Origin: Nephrocerus scutellatus
Lineage: Eukaryota > Arthropoda > Insecta > Diptera > Pipunculidae
NCBI GenBank assembly: GCA_947095585.1
Contig: OX352761.1
Coordinates: 79,859,267 to 79,923,266 of the forward strand
Direction: 5' to 3'
DNA length: 64,000 nt
The notes under the pieces were generated by a model. It saw only the letters and a program-made list of their open reading frames with translations. It made no database searches and had not been told where the DNA came from. Shown here piece after piece: positions 10,090 through 20,357 of the stretch (the first letter of the stretch is position 1; each line of letters starts with the position of its first letter). The position numbers and the translations under genes are program-made.

Positions 10090-11024
10090 TAATCAAGTTT
10101 GGCATCCCTAAACTCTGCGCGGCGTTGTCTACGCCATCCTTCCATCGTAGTCTCGGCCGGCCTCGCTGTCGTGTTCCATAAATTCTACCGCAAAGGACTT
10201 TCCGAGCAGGATCCTCTTCGCTCATGCGAGCTAGGTGTCCTGCCCACCGGAGCCTACCGAGCTTAATTTTCTTCATGATGTCGACATCGCGGTAACGCTC
10301 GTAGATCTCATCCTTATAGAGTCTCCGGAATCGTCCTTCATCACATACGGGGCCAACAATTCTCCGTAAGACTTTTCTCTCGAACGCGGCTAAGAGGTCA
10401 GAATGCTTTTTGCTAAGCACCCAAGTCTCGGATCCATATGTAATTACTGGTATGACCATTGTCTTATTATATACCCAGCTTTGATGTTAGGGTTAAGTTC
10501 CTGGCTTTGAATAATCTTGATAGACTATAGTAGGCTTTGTTGGCGTTAAGCAACCGTGTGCGTATTTCTGGTTCCATGCTGTTATCGGCGGCTACAGTTG
10601 ACACGTGATAGTTAAAGGAAAGGAAGGGAATGTTGGATCTTCTACTCGCAGACGTGGCCAACATGTACTTTGTTTTGCTCTCATTTATGTGCAGCCCCAT
10701 ATTTCGTGCCGCCTGCTCTATCTGAATAAAAGCTTCCTGTACAGCTCTTCGGTTTATACCAACGATGTCAATATCGTCTGCGTATTCCAGTATCTGAATG
10801 GACTTATAGAGAAATGTTCCTCTCGCCGTTACGTCAGAGTCTCGGATCACTTTTTCCAACGCCAGGTTGAAGAGGACGCAGGCCAGTCCATTCCCGTCGG
10901 AGCCCTTTATAGATGTTGAATGGGCTTGATAGTGATCCGGATATTTTTACTTGGCTTATACCATTGGTCATGGTCAACCTACATAGTCGTGTCAGTTTAT
11001 TTGGGATGCCGAATTCTCTCATGG
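10090..11024 (-). pseudogene. RTE-type LINE (RTE-1) ORF2: RT catalytic and C-terminal part
   Basis: Minus-strand frames at 11,022-10,834, 10,859-10,467 and 10,459-9,980 are consecutive pieces of one reverse transcriptase. They contain YADDIDIVG (catalytic YADD), then NESKTKYM, TYGSETWVLSK, WAGHLARM and GRPRLRWKDGV. These mark the RTE-like LINEs often mis-annotated as craniofacial development protein 2. Frames shift near 10,850 and 10,463. LINE similarity ends near 10,095. At 11,020-11,024 the gene is cut by BEL-2, and the upstream half continues at 29,758 in register after removal of one CATGG. The two halves are therefore one insertion split by BEL-2. Confidence 0.88.
11020..11024. repeat. 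Target-site duplication CATGG, left of BEL-2
   Basis: CATGG here and at 29,758-29,762 flanks the TG...CA ends of BEL-2. A 5-bp duplication is usual for BEL/Pao integration. Removing one copy restores the RTE-1 sequence (KAMREFG frame), which confirms the boundaries. Confidence 0.9.
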
Positions 11025-11429
11025 TGTTTTGTATAGCGAACCGCTTGTGGAATTAAAACCACGCTGAATGCTATCTGAATGTAACTCATTTTATTTAACA
11101 AAAATCACTTTCATTTATACTTAAATCAAAGTACATGCAAAGGGGTTTAATTGGTAAATAACTAGGTTTAAACTAAAGTGCTAAATTGACAAAGAAGCGT
11201 ATGTAGGTTATAGTAAAAAGTCTGTAATTGAAGTTTTGTAATAAATTGCATTTGTAGATCAGTATTCCCAATAATGCTAAAGTGTTTAATTGACAATAAA
11301 ATATGTGTAATACATAAATGCATAGAGAAATGCAGAATTGGATCATTATATTCGATGAGTTTGTTGCTGTTGCCACATCCGATAATGCTATTTGCGGTAT
11401 AATGCAAAGTAATGCATAATTGCTTAATT
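11025..11429 (-). repeat. BEL-2 3' LTR, larger part
   Basis: Matches the 5' LTR at 29,319-29,732 over its whole length with scattered substitutions. Its outer end is TGTTTTGTATAGCG on + (ACA end of the LTR on the coding strand). Relative to the 5' LTR it lacks about 16 bp near the outer end. It breaks at 11,429 within TTAATT, where a T-run of a nested LINE begins. Confidence 0.9.
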
Positions 11430-11739
11430 TTTTTTTATTTAGACAACAATTTTACTAGATTAAATATAATAAATTTAACAATTTCAGTCAGTTGCTCGAA
11501 CCTAATAAGCTTTTAACGCAACTTTTTAGTATTATATGCTAACTTAGCTATATACTTAAACTTCATTTTAACAATGATAAATTTAATTTTAAAAATATAT
11601 GTATTTACACAAAAGACAATGTTATTTAATAAGTTACACTATTCAATTTCTTGTTATTTTCGCAAAGTAAATTTTTAATACCCAATTTTCCTCATTTTAG
11701 CAATTCACAATTTTCGTACTTTTTAAGATATTCAGTTAT
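11430..11739 (-). mobile_element. LINE-B 3' untranslated region and tail (distal part)
   Basis: The T-run at 11,428-11,437 is the complement of a LINE poly(A) tail sitting exactly at the BEL-2 LTR break. The AT-rich sequence after it is most simply the 3' UTR of LINE-B, whose coding part is at 16,386-17,299. LINE-A separates the two. Assignment is by position, with no homology to test it here. Confidence 0.5.
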
Positions 11740-12102
11740 TTTTTTTTTAAATTTGTTGAGTTTGTTAGAGATTAAGATATTTTATTAAACATTTAAGTAA
11801 TATAAAATTTTGACTTAAAACTAAACTTATAACTATTATTAATAAGTGTTGGCTCAACAATAGGGGCCCGACGTATTTACATTGTCTTTTTTTTTGTATT
11901 GCTTATTTCTAAACAATAATTTTGACTTCTTAATCTACTACATGTTTATATTTACATTAAACAATAAATTTTAAAATAAAAAAAAATGAAAAAAAAAAAA
12001 TATAAGAGGATGTATAAACAGGGCGATCTTCAGCCTCTGTAATGTTGATTGCTGGCCTTCTCGTAGAAGGAGACGTCTTGATTATTAAAGATGTCGTCGA
12101 AT

Positions 12103-14841
12103 CTAGCATCTGTGAACCCTCTGATGTGTATGTACCGGTGACTTGGCTTGATTTCTTCGCTTCTTAGGACTTGGATGAGTTTCCAATCCGTCGACGAATT
12201 TCCTCGCCATTTGGAACAAGTGGTCGGTTATTGGCAGCAGACCTTCTGCTTCGTAAAGTCTTGCAGTCGACACAAACTTATAGCTGTTTGGCACCCTCCA
12301 GAGTCCTGTACAGATCCTAAGTACCTTCCTTTCAAATAGGGAGATCTTCTTCATAGTTGTTGGTGAGATGGTGAACCATATGGGATAGCCATAGGTTATC
12401 ACTGGCCTGATGAGCTGCTTGTAGATGAGCAGCCTGGTGTTGTTGGATAGTCCGTTTCGTCTTTTTAGTAGCGGGTGCACCAAATGAAGAGCGTAGTTCA
12501 CTTTTTTCATTGTTTTATCGATGTGAGAGTTAAACTTGAGCCTCTCAGTAAAGTTGATTCCCAGGTACTTAGTCTCTGACTTGGTGTTTATTGTCGTGTT
12601 ATCCGGAAGGGTAATTTTTAAGGCTCTGCACCGGGTTGCGATAATTCTTATCCTTGTTTCGGTTGCTGGTACTCGGAAGCAGATGAGTTCCGTTTTGTTC
12701 GCGTTGATCTTCAGTCCCCACTTCAGGTAGTACTCCCAAAGATTTCGGAAGTGTTCCTCCACTCTTCGGGCAGCTATCTCAGGAGAGCGGGAAACGGCAT
12801 ACGTGATGGAGTCATCCGCGAAAAGCATGGTCCTTGTTCCGGCTGTATTGGTGGGTTGATCCGCCGTGAAGATGCTAAATAGGACTGGTCCAAGTCTGGA
12901 GCCTTGGGGAACTCCGGCTTTAATCCTTTTTCTTGTCGATAGGCTGCCATACACCTGCCTGCTGCCAAAAAGACCCTGTTAAAAAGAAAATTTTTAATTA
13001 TTTTCACAATATAATTGGGGAAACCAAATCTAATAAGTTTGTACAAAAGCCCGTTTGTCCAGACGCTATCGAAAGCTTTTTCGATGTCTAACAAACAGGC
13101 TACTGTACTACTTTTGACATTCAGTCCTCGAGTGACATCACTGTGAAGCTTTATCAGAGAGTGCAGCGTAGAGTGCTTTTCTCGAAAGCCGAACTGAAAG
13201 GAGGGAATTAGATTTCTTTCCGAGCAATACGCATTGATCTTTTTACGGATCAAAGACTCCAATACTTTACTGATACAACACAGTAAAGCTATGGGGCGGT
13301 AACCAGTTACACTGGAGCGGTCGGTTTTCTTCGGTACTGGTACTACTTTGGCTACCTTCCAGTTGTCTGGAAAGTATCCATTGTTAACGCAATTGTTGAA
13401 TATGATGGTTAACTTCAAAATTGCCATACCCGGCAGCTTTTTAAGCAGGAAATTTGAAATCCCGTCAGTGCCCAATGATTTTTTAGAGTTTCCACTCCTA
13501 ATTAAATCACTGACAACAGCTGTCCCGGTAAACATATCCACGTCTACGGGTGCGTTTGCGGGATTGTCTTCGCTGAACTGCACTTCAAAATTTCTTGGGG
13601 AAGTGGTATCTTCCACAAGACGTTCGACCTGCTCTACGAATTCTGGAAGATGTGTTGGTGGTCGGTCTGTAAAGCTCCTTTCGAAATGACAGGCAAAGGC
13701 TTCGGCTTTTTCAACAGGACTGCATGCTACTTGCTCTCCAAACGTGATACTTTCTGGAATAGAAATACGTTTTCCGATCACAGAATTCAGCTTTTTAAAA
13801 GCATCCGGGCCTGGTTTGATGCTCTGAAGTCGTTTGGTCAGGTCATCTTCCTGGTTACTTCGCACAGCTTGACAAAGCATGATTACTCTACAACGCAGTT
13901 GCAAAAATACAGACTGATATTCGTCATTAACTGTGTTTAGAGTCCTGTTGAAGATCCTCTGAAGGCGTTTCCTTAGCCTTTGCTTGTGAGCATATATTGC
14001 CTGAATATTCTCAGGTAGATGTTGAAAGCGATCCCTGCTAGAGCGAACAGTTTTCTGCCGATCTATGGCTGTGTTCACTGAAGTCTCGAAATTTTTGATA
14101 GCATCATCAATTACGTTATTCTCCAGATTTCTACAAGCCGCTGGAATTTGAAGTCCAGCTTCGACTTCTGATCTAAACCGGTTCCAGTTTATTTTCGCAA
14201 AGTTGATGTGTAGTTCAGGTGTTGGGGTAACTTGTACAATTCGCTGATTCAACCTCACTCGAAGCTCTATGGCCAAATGATCCGAATCACTATCATGTGC
14301 AAAACAGGAATACTTCCTTAATTCCGGCAGAATGTTGACGAAATTTGTCGTTGCCAAGAAGAAATCCAGCGTGGATGGTGTCCGAGGATATGTTTTCCAG
14401 GGCTGGGAAACAACAGCCATGGTATGCTTCTGAGGATTTGAATCCAGCCAATCTGCAATGGCCTTTCCTTGGTTGTTGCATACTTCATCTTGCCATCGGG
14501 TGTGCCTAGCGTTAAAATCGCCTCCAACCACACAGTATGTTGACTTTGATGCTGACAGCTGTTGCTTTCATGCTACGCAAACCATTGATTTGCACTTTTT
14601 CGCCTGCCATAGTGTTCCTGATAAGGACCGCCGTCCCAGAGCAATCGCTGCTTTTGTCGACCCTGTGGATGTTGTATCCGTCTGGACTGAATGGGTTTCT
14701 CCCTGTGAGATAAGTTTTCTGTAAAAGAAGAATGTCAGGTTTATAAGTTTTAATAAATAATTTTAGTGTGATACGCCTAGCTAACGAATAAATAGAGTTT
14801 ACATTATATGAGAATATACTTATCATGCTTATTGTGAACAT
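12103..14841 (-). pseudogene. LINE-A ORF2: endonuclease-reverse transcriptase
   Basis: From the Met at 14,841, which overlaps the end of ORF1, the frame gives the AP-endonuclease N-terminus (FSYNVNSI, then DILLLQKTYL). About 60 residues later a deletion and frame change lead to GGDFNARHTRW, a catalytic endonuclease motif; the second copy keeps sequence missing here. The 585-codon frame 14,531-12,774 continues with RT motifs KVVPVPKK, SVTGYRPIALL, FGFREKHST and LLDIEKAFDSVW. A frameshift near 12,970 leads to GVPQGSRLGPVLF, MLFADDSITY (catalytic FADD) and the thumb in frame 12,954-12,103. It would nick target DNA and prime cDNA synthesis. This copy is disrupted at two or three points. Confidence 0.9.
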
Positions 14842-16328
14842 AATTCACAAATAAGTCGACCCAAAACGGTTGTTTTGGACCTGTCATCAAGACTGCTATA
14901 ATTAGCAGGCACGACTTCTCTTGCTTTCTGCAAAATTGTGAAAAGGTCTGCTCCAAATAGGCTTTCCGTATCGTCGAAGATGTTAGACTTTCCAGTAGAT
15001 GGTGCCGGTTTTGGAGATTGCTTACTTACTGGTTTTTTGCTTGCTTGGATGCTTGGTGGTGGTTTGTTAATTGTTGCTGGCTTGCTAGCAGTCCCCATAG
15101 CAGCTATACTAGCAAAGCTTACTCCTTTCACTATAGCTTTTGCAGCAGATTTCTGGGCGAATTTATGCTGCTCCATCTTCTTTTGGGCGGTTTTTTATTT
15201 TTTCCGCCATTTTTTCTTTATATTTAGGACATCCTCGATTGTTTGCAGGATGTCCAGATTTTTGGCAATTTGTGCAGAAGACGTTGTCGTCTTTCTTGTT
15301 GTCTACATTTCTCGGGCATTGGCCAGGTAAGTGTTCGTTCTTGCACTTAACGCATCTGTATTTCATGCCGCAATTGCTTGCTACATGTCCAAACTTTTGG
15401 CAGTTTCTGCACTGCGTAATGCCTGTCGGTTTAAGTTTTTCCCAATGTACCAACTGGTTCATCAGGAGGGTTTTTGAACAAACTGCTGCCTTATCGCATT
15501 TTTTCTCAAGTTCGACAATGAAATTGTTAAATTTCCTGTCGGTCCTATGAGATTTGAAGGGTTTGACCTCCAGTACAGGGATACCCTCTGCCGTTAAAGC
15601 TTCCTTGACATCATCAGTATCGAAGGAGCGGTGAATGCCTTTTAGGACCAACATTTCTTTTCGGTCCTCCTTAGCAGTGTATGTGTTGAATTCAGTCTTT
15701 CCCGATTGTAGGAAAGACCGAATTTTCTGGTGCCCATCTTTGTTTATGGCCGTAACGACCGACTTACTGCTGTTGATGTTGCGAATTCTGCAACTAATGT
15801 TGGCACTCTTCGCGAATAGTTCAGCAAGTTGAGTCTAAAACAGACTATTGGCGGCATAGCAAATGGTTTCGATGTTGGTCCCGTAATTGGGTCTTTTTTG
15901 TTTGGTGAAGGTGCCTTCTTAATAACATTTTGTGCCTCTTTTGCCTTGGCTGTTTTCTCTACAGCAATGACTTTCGGCGGTTGTCTCACTTCCACAGCAT
16001 TCACTGCAGGAGAAGATGATGTTGGTGGCGATGACGGTCTGGAATTTCCAGACAACCTCCTTCTTTTGGTCTTTATTGGCATGTAAGAAGACCGCTGCTT
16101 GCGACTGTCTTCATCGCTGCTGCTGGATTCGGACGCATCATTGTCCGCTAATACGCCAAGGCTCATGTTCTCCTTTTCAGAGGAAGCTGAGTTCTCGCAC
16201 AGCTGGTTGACTTCATCCAGCCTTTCATACAATGAAGCAAGGAAGTCACCACCATGGGTGGAGACTTCTTGTCTGATTAAGGTTAATACCTCATTAACCT
16301 TTTCCTTTCGTTTTTCTTTTTTCCCCAT
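14829..16328 (-). pseudogene. LINE-A ORF1: gag-like nucleic-acid-binding protein
   Basis: It starts MGKKEKRKEK at 16,328, followed by a Ser/Pro/Lys-rich low-complexity region to about residue 150. After a frameshift near 15,840 the frame 15,654-15,163 holds a PRE_C2HC-like domain. Three zinc knuckles follow: CRNCQKFGHVASNC, CVKCKNEHLPGQC and CTNCQKSGHPANNRGC. A further shift near 15,170 leads to a basic Ala/Pro-rich tail that ends at 14,829. The stop overlaps the ORF2 start by 13 nt, suggesting coupled translation in the intact element. The family binds LINE RNA and packages it. Two frameshifts inactivate this copy. Long + strand frames over this region are shadows. Confidence 0.88.
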
Positions 16329-16350
16329 TTTATAGGGCTGAAAGATAAAA

Positions 16351-17299
16351 AAAAAACACTTAATCTGAAAATAAGTAACTATTAATTATAAATATGTGCC
16401 TGAAATTAAAAAGTAATTAATAAAATAAGTTAAAATGTCACAGGTAGCGAAATGCTCGCATTTTGGTGTGAGGGTTTTTTTCCGTAGCCGGTAGCAGGTG
16501 CGGGTGTATAAGATGTGCTCGTGTTGAGCGCTCGATGCTGACTGGTTTGTTGAGTTTGTAATGTTCTTAAGCTCCGAAGGCAGAGTATTATATTTCAAGA
16601 GTCCTCGATACAATATATTATTATTGGATGCCTTTGCTCTAAAATAATTAACAACAAAATTTGATTTTCTTCTTGTATGATAGTCATGCTGATCTTGAGC
16701 TTTGATCAAATCAAAATTGTGTATGATTTGGTTATTATGTATTTTATTAATCAAAATTAGTAGCTCTCTTTCAATTAAAAACCTTAGTGATTTAACTCAT
16801 CAAAAAGTTTCTTAGTTGGGTACCTTACTGGAACATTAATAATGTTTTTGAGAACTCGTTTTTGCAAAATCTCTAGCTCTTTGACTTTATAATTCGCAGT
16901 CGGATTAATGTAATTTAATTTCGACTGAATGAATGCGAAATACATTAGCAAAAGTGCTTTGCTTGGAAGGATATATTTTAATCGATTGTTAGCGAAAACA
17001 TATAGTAATATTACTTGACTAGACCAGTCCAGCTCGCTATTAATCACCAACCCAAGATAGTTATTCTTGCTAACTCTTTCAATTACGAATGAACTATAAG
17101 TAATTGGGTGGTTGTTAAGAACATCCTCGTACAATTTTTGATTTGTAAATATCATATACTTAGATTTAGTATGATTCAGCGTTAAATGGTTTACATTAAG
17201 CCAATGTTTCAATTTTTGTAAATCATTTTGAATTTGTATAAGCAATTCTTCTAGTGATTCTGCGGGGTACATTATCAGACAATCATCGGCATATAGTTG
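16351..17299 (-). pseudogene. LINE-B: 5'-truncated RT C-terminal half
   Basis: The minus-strand frame 17,350-16,784 contains IQLYADDCLIMYP (catalytic YADD) and HLTLNHTKSKYMIF, and the frame 16,754-16,386 contains YHTRRKSNF and LYRGLLKYNTLPSELK. These are standard motifs of the RT palm and the LINE C-terminus. True LINE sequence begins at 17,299 just before the YADD box. The first residues of the computed frame are BEL-2 LTR and polypurine sequence. The 5' truncation at the RT core and a 4-bp AATT shared by both junctions fit target-primed insertion into the BEL-2 LTR. The C-terminus is split near 16,770. Confidence 0.82.
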
Positions 17300-17324
17300 A
17301 ATTCGCATATCGTAATATGCAACA
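17300..17324 (-). repeat. BEL-2 3' LTR, first 25 bp
   Basis: The complement begins TGTTGCATATTACGATATGC, identical to the start of the 5' LTR at 29,757. It follows the polypurine tract directly. The remaining LTR is at 11,025-11,429 beyond the nested LINEs. Confidence 0.9.
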
Positions 17325-17340
17325 TACTCCCCCCGTTGAG
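17325..17340 (-). other. BEL-2 polypurine tract
   Basis: On the coding (minus) strand the sequence immediately before the 3' LTR is ACGGGGGGAGTA, a purine run at the position where plus-strand DNA priming occurs in LTR retroelements. Confidence 0.85.
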
Positions 17341-17360
17341 CATTCAACACTAATTGTCTG

Positions 17361-18365
17361 CTAGTTGACCACCGAGTTGAAACTTGAACCTTTTTGCTGG
17401 TTCGATTCCTTTCTTAAATAAAGTACGCAGCTTTTCTCAATCGAGTCAACTCGGTTGAATAGTTGAATTTCGCATTGCTTGGGGCCAGCGTCTTTGTGAT
17501 AAATGGCATGTCTTTGCCTGTGTTTCCCCTGGAAGGCAGGGGTGCATGCAGCTAAGTCATTTGCAGAGATATCGTAACATTGATGCCTATGCAAGTTTAC
17601 GGCAAGAAACTCAGTGTGGGATGCTATACTCACAAATCCTATGTTATGCTTGATTGGTACCGGCACAACTTTGAAGACATCAAATGGTTCCTTGCTTAGT
17701 AATGGTAGTTTTAACAGAAAAACTACGCTGCTCTCTGTTACTCGGATCTGTGCTGTCATTAAGCTGTAGAGTTGTAGTAGATTTAAGTGATTAGAGTCTC
17801 CTGGTATTCCTAGTGTTATCGGGAGGTTGTCCCGAATGTTATTCAGTTCCGTCTTTAATTGATCTGTTGTTACTAAAAGAGGGTTAATCTTCCCATTACG
17901 ACAATTTGTTAGTACATCGAGGATTGAAGCAAATATGTTCGTTTGTTCAGGATTCTTTGATCGTTCTTTCCATTACATCAGCAGATTCCTGGTCAGGTAT
18001 GCCAAATGCCTTGTTGGCTATTGTCCCAATAAAGTCGAATGGAGAGCTCTGTCAGGGTATCCATGAGTCTTTATTAACAGATCATTAACGTATTTTATTG
18101 TGTTCATTTGTTGTTGAAATTGATTGGCAATGGTGGTACAATACTTGCTGCAATCGGTCATCATATTGCATATACCTTTGAGTCGTTTCAAATGTTCCAC
18201 TAGCATGCAAGCTTCCTGTCGATAGGTTGTTAGATTGTAGTAAATGCCTATGCTCCAAGAGGCAGTGGCTAGTTCAGCTTGACCAATGTTTTCAAAGTAT
18301 ATCCCGGGTGGTTTGTTAAAAGGGATGATCTCCACTGGTGATAGAGCAAAGGTCTGACATACCAT
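17361..18365 (-). pseudogene. BEL-2 env-like gene
   Basis: The frame 18,365-18,018 (MVCQTFALSPVEII, then PPGIYFENIG, SWSIGIYYNLTTYRQE and regularly spaced cysteines) resembles the ectodomain of roo/BEL env proteins, related to baculovirus F glycoproteins. The frame 17,759-17,361 continues the ectodomain with Cys residues after a break near 17,800-18,000. It ends just before the polypurine tract, as env does in env-bearing BEL elements. I see no convincing transmembrane anchor or furin site in what remains. The N-terminal part (18,387-18,590) is probably linker sequence. Broken, presumed non-functional. Confidence 0.7.
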
Positions 18366-18599
18366 ACCACCTTGGGATGGGTGTTATTACGGTTTTCTGA
18401 TGTTTGTTCTTTGCCGAGCTTGGTACGCCTCATAGCCTCGGGATTCTGTAGCCAGTTGGAATTTATGGGCAAGATTTTCCTTTTCCTTGATGGCCGTTGA
18501 GGTGCTGGATGTCGGATTTCCAGACGAGATATGCTTAGTGCTGTTGCCTTCTGCGGTAACTTTGTAAGCGCTTTCTTCGGAGGCTGCCAAGTTGGTACA

Positions 18600-19672
18600 T
18601 TTATTATCTCTTCACTAAGGATAATAAGGTGAGCTGATTTGTGGCGATTTATCTTCTATGGGTAAGGAACACCCCTTGTGAACAGCTCGTCTGAAAGTGC
18701 CCTTTGCCGTCCTCACTTCCATAACTCTGGTCAGACCATCAGCCACCTTGTGTTCCTTTACTATTTTTCCTAATGGGCACTTCAAGGGAGGTATGTTGTC
18801 TTTCATTAATAACACTATAGTGCCTGGATGTATAGTTTTATTCTCCTCATGTCATCTTGTTCAGGTTTGTAGCTCATGTAAATATTCCTTTGTCCAGCGC
18901 TTCCAAAATTGATTTTGTAGTAATTTAACTAATTCCCATGTTTTGGTAAGAGTGGTTGGTATTTCCTTTGCGTACGGATTGACAACTGAGGTGAGAGGCT
19001 CGCCAATGTCCTGGTGTCAGTGCTTGCGGATCATTGGGATTAGTCGACAAGCTGGTAAGTGGTCTGGAATCTAAAATTCCTTCTATCTCTGTTACTAGGG
19101 TATGAAGTTCTTCATGGGTGAGTGAAGACCCTAGTGTTACTCTTTTCAGATGATACTTTGCCGATTTCACTGCAGCTTCCCATAATCCTCCAAAATGAGG
19201 TGATCTTAGTGGAATGAAGCACCATTGAATTTGTTCTTCTGAGCACCTTTTTTATATCTTCTTGTGCTTCGCCGTTATAGAAGAACTTGTGAAGCTCTTG
19301 AAGTTCGTTCCGGGCCCCTACAAAGTTGGTTGCATTGTCGGAAAATATTTTCGAAAGTCGTCCCCTTCTCGCAATGAAACGCTTCAGGGCACCTAAGAAC
19401 GCAGCTGTTGTTAGATCGGATACGACCGCCATATGAATTGCTTTGGTTGCAAAACAAATAAATATAGCGATATACGCCTTGGTGGGTCTTTTTCCTCGCA
19501 GCTTGTAATGAACTTCTACTGGTCCGCAAAAGTCTTTTCCAGAGTTTACGAATGGCCGGCTTGGCTGTACTCTTTCCGGGGGAAGATGCCCCATTAATTG
19601 TTGAATTGAGTGTGGTTTAGTTCTCGCGCATCTTAAGCAATTGTGAACAATATGTAGAGCAAGCGCCTTCAT
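18600..19672 (-). pseudogene. BEL-2 Pol: integrase and DUF5641-like tail
   Basis: The frame 19,672-19,112 begins in the zinc-binding region (HNCLRCARTKPHS) and contains KDFCGPVEV (first catalytic Asp) and FSDNATNFVG (second Asp). After a frameshift at about 19,200, [15 protein letters not shown] carries the catalytic Glu. The frame 19,170-18,925 has [13 protein letters not shown] and LTPGHW. The frame 18,815-18,615 is the C-terminal chromatin-binding-like tail (PPLKCPLGKIVKEH, DGLTRVMEVRTAKG). All three catalytic residues survive but the frame is shifted at least twice. A near-identical copy lies at 23,239-24,311. Confidence 0.88.
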
Positions 19673-19679
19673 GTCAAAT

Positions 19680-19904
19680 ACAAATCAAGCTTAGTTGTGG
19701 TACTTCCTGGTTTTTGTACACAATGGTGTAGTAGTAGTAGTAGGAAGTAGTGATTTGAGGGGTCTTTAGGTGAGGATTTTTTTCTAATTTCCTTTCGATG
19801 GCAAAAAAACGACGCATCGCTGTTTCCTTTGATTCCCCTAAATCGTTTGGGGATTGCGAAAATGGCAGTTCGACAATAAATAGGCCGTCTTTTCCTTTAA
19901 CCGT
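19680..19904 (-). pseudogene. BEL-2 Pol: RT N-terminal remnant, right half
   Basis: Minus-strand codons from 19,904 read KGKDGLFIVELPFSQ, then AMRRFFAIERKLEK. This is the segment that follows the EEH motif at the start of BEL/Pao RT. It joins in frame with the sequence ending at 26,976 if the HLE block is removed. Downstream the RT palm, RNase H and integrase N-terminus are absent; the sequence passes straight to integrase at 19,672. A TAG-repeat (19,727-19,743 on +) lies at the deletion side. Confidence 0.8.
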
Positions 19905-20357
19905 ATTTTTAAATTCTCTATATTAACTTCACTTGCACGTGCCACGGACGTCTTTCGGTCGTCGTGGACCACTTCCCAAGGCCTGATTTTATTGAAATTT
20001 TGCACACATTCCGGAGACAACACATTCTATTAAAATTTGAGGCTCCTCGGGCCGCGGGGTCGGGGGGCTCCCATACAAATTTAAAATAAAATTACCCGAT
20101 TTTTTTCAAATTTTACACACATGTGTATACCCAATAAACAATACTTTTTCTAAAATTTGGTAGTGATCGGGCCCCGGGTTCGGCCGCAAGGCCCTTATAC
20201 ATTTTTTTAAATATCATATAGTGGCATCAGATACCGTCGTACTTTAATGACTGTGTGCGGTGTGTGCTGCGCAGTCGGCTGCACTGCTTGGTTTTGGGTG
20301 GTGGAGAGAGAGAGAAATCTTAGCTCACGCACAAATGAACCCAGCAAATGAAACGAG
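19905..20357 (+). mobile_element. HLE module 1 (unique segment lost in the second tandem copy)
   Basis: Starts with AAATTCTCTATATTAACTTC, then a short GTCG-type microsatellite remnant (19,937-19,967). CCACTTCCCAAGGCCTGATTT, ACACATGTGTATACCC, GC-rich blocks, the GGCATCAGATACCGTCG block and a GAGAGAGAGA tract follow. About 515 bp (19,842-20,357) is missing between the matching points at 24,481 in the duplicate. Confidence 0.75.

Larger units (their letters stand above)
11740..16350 (-). mobile_element. LINE-A, near full-length Jockey-type non-LTR retrotransposon
   Basis: About 4.6 kb on the minus strand. The 5' end is near 16,350, with a gag-like ORF1 (16,328-14,829), an endonuclease-RT ORF2 (14,841-12,103), about 360 bp of 3' UTR and an A-tail seen as the T-run at 11,737-11,746. 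The 3' UTR matches 61,657-61,900 in the second copy. Length, two overlapping ORFs and zinc-knuckle ORF1 fit the Jockey clade. Several frameshifts and one endonuclease deletion make it inactive. It lies within LINE-B, which lies within the BEL-2 LTR. I found no clear TSD. Confidence 0.88.

Noticed and set aside
13348..13940. Two + strand frames of 96-113 codons, repeated at 62,247-63,019
   Set aside because: Both sets are antisense to LINE-A ORF2. The conservation between sites reflects the LINE, not a separate gene.
14938..15330. 130-codon + strand frame with hydrophobic stretches
   Set aside because: It is the antisense of LINE-A ORF1 (Lys/Ala-rich on minus reads as Leu/Phe-rich on plus). 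Shadow frame.
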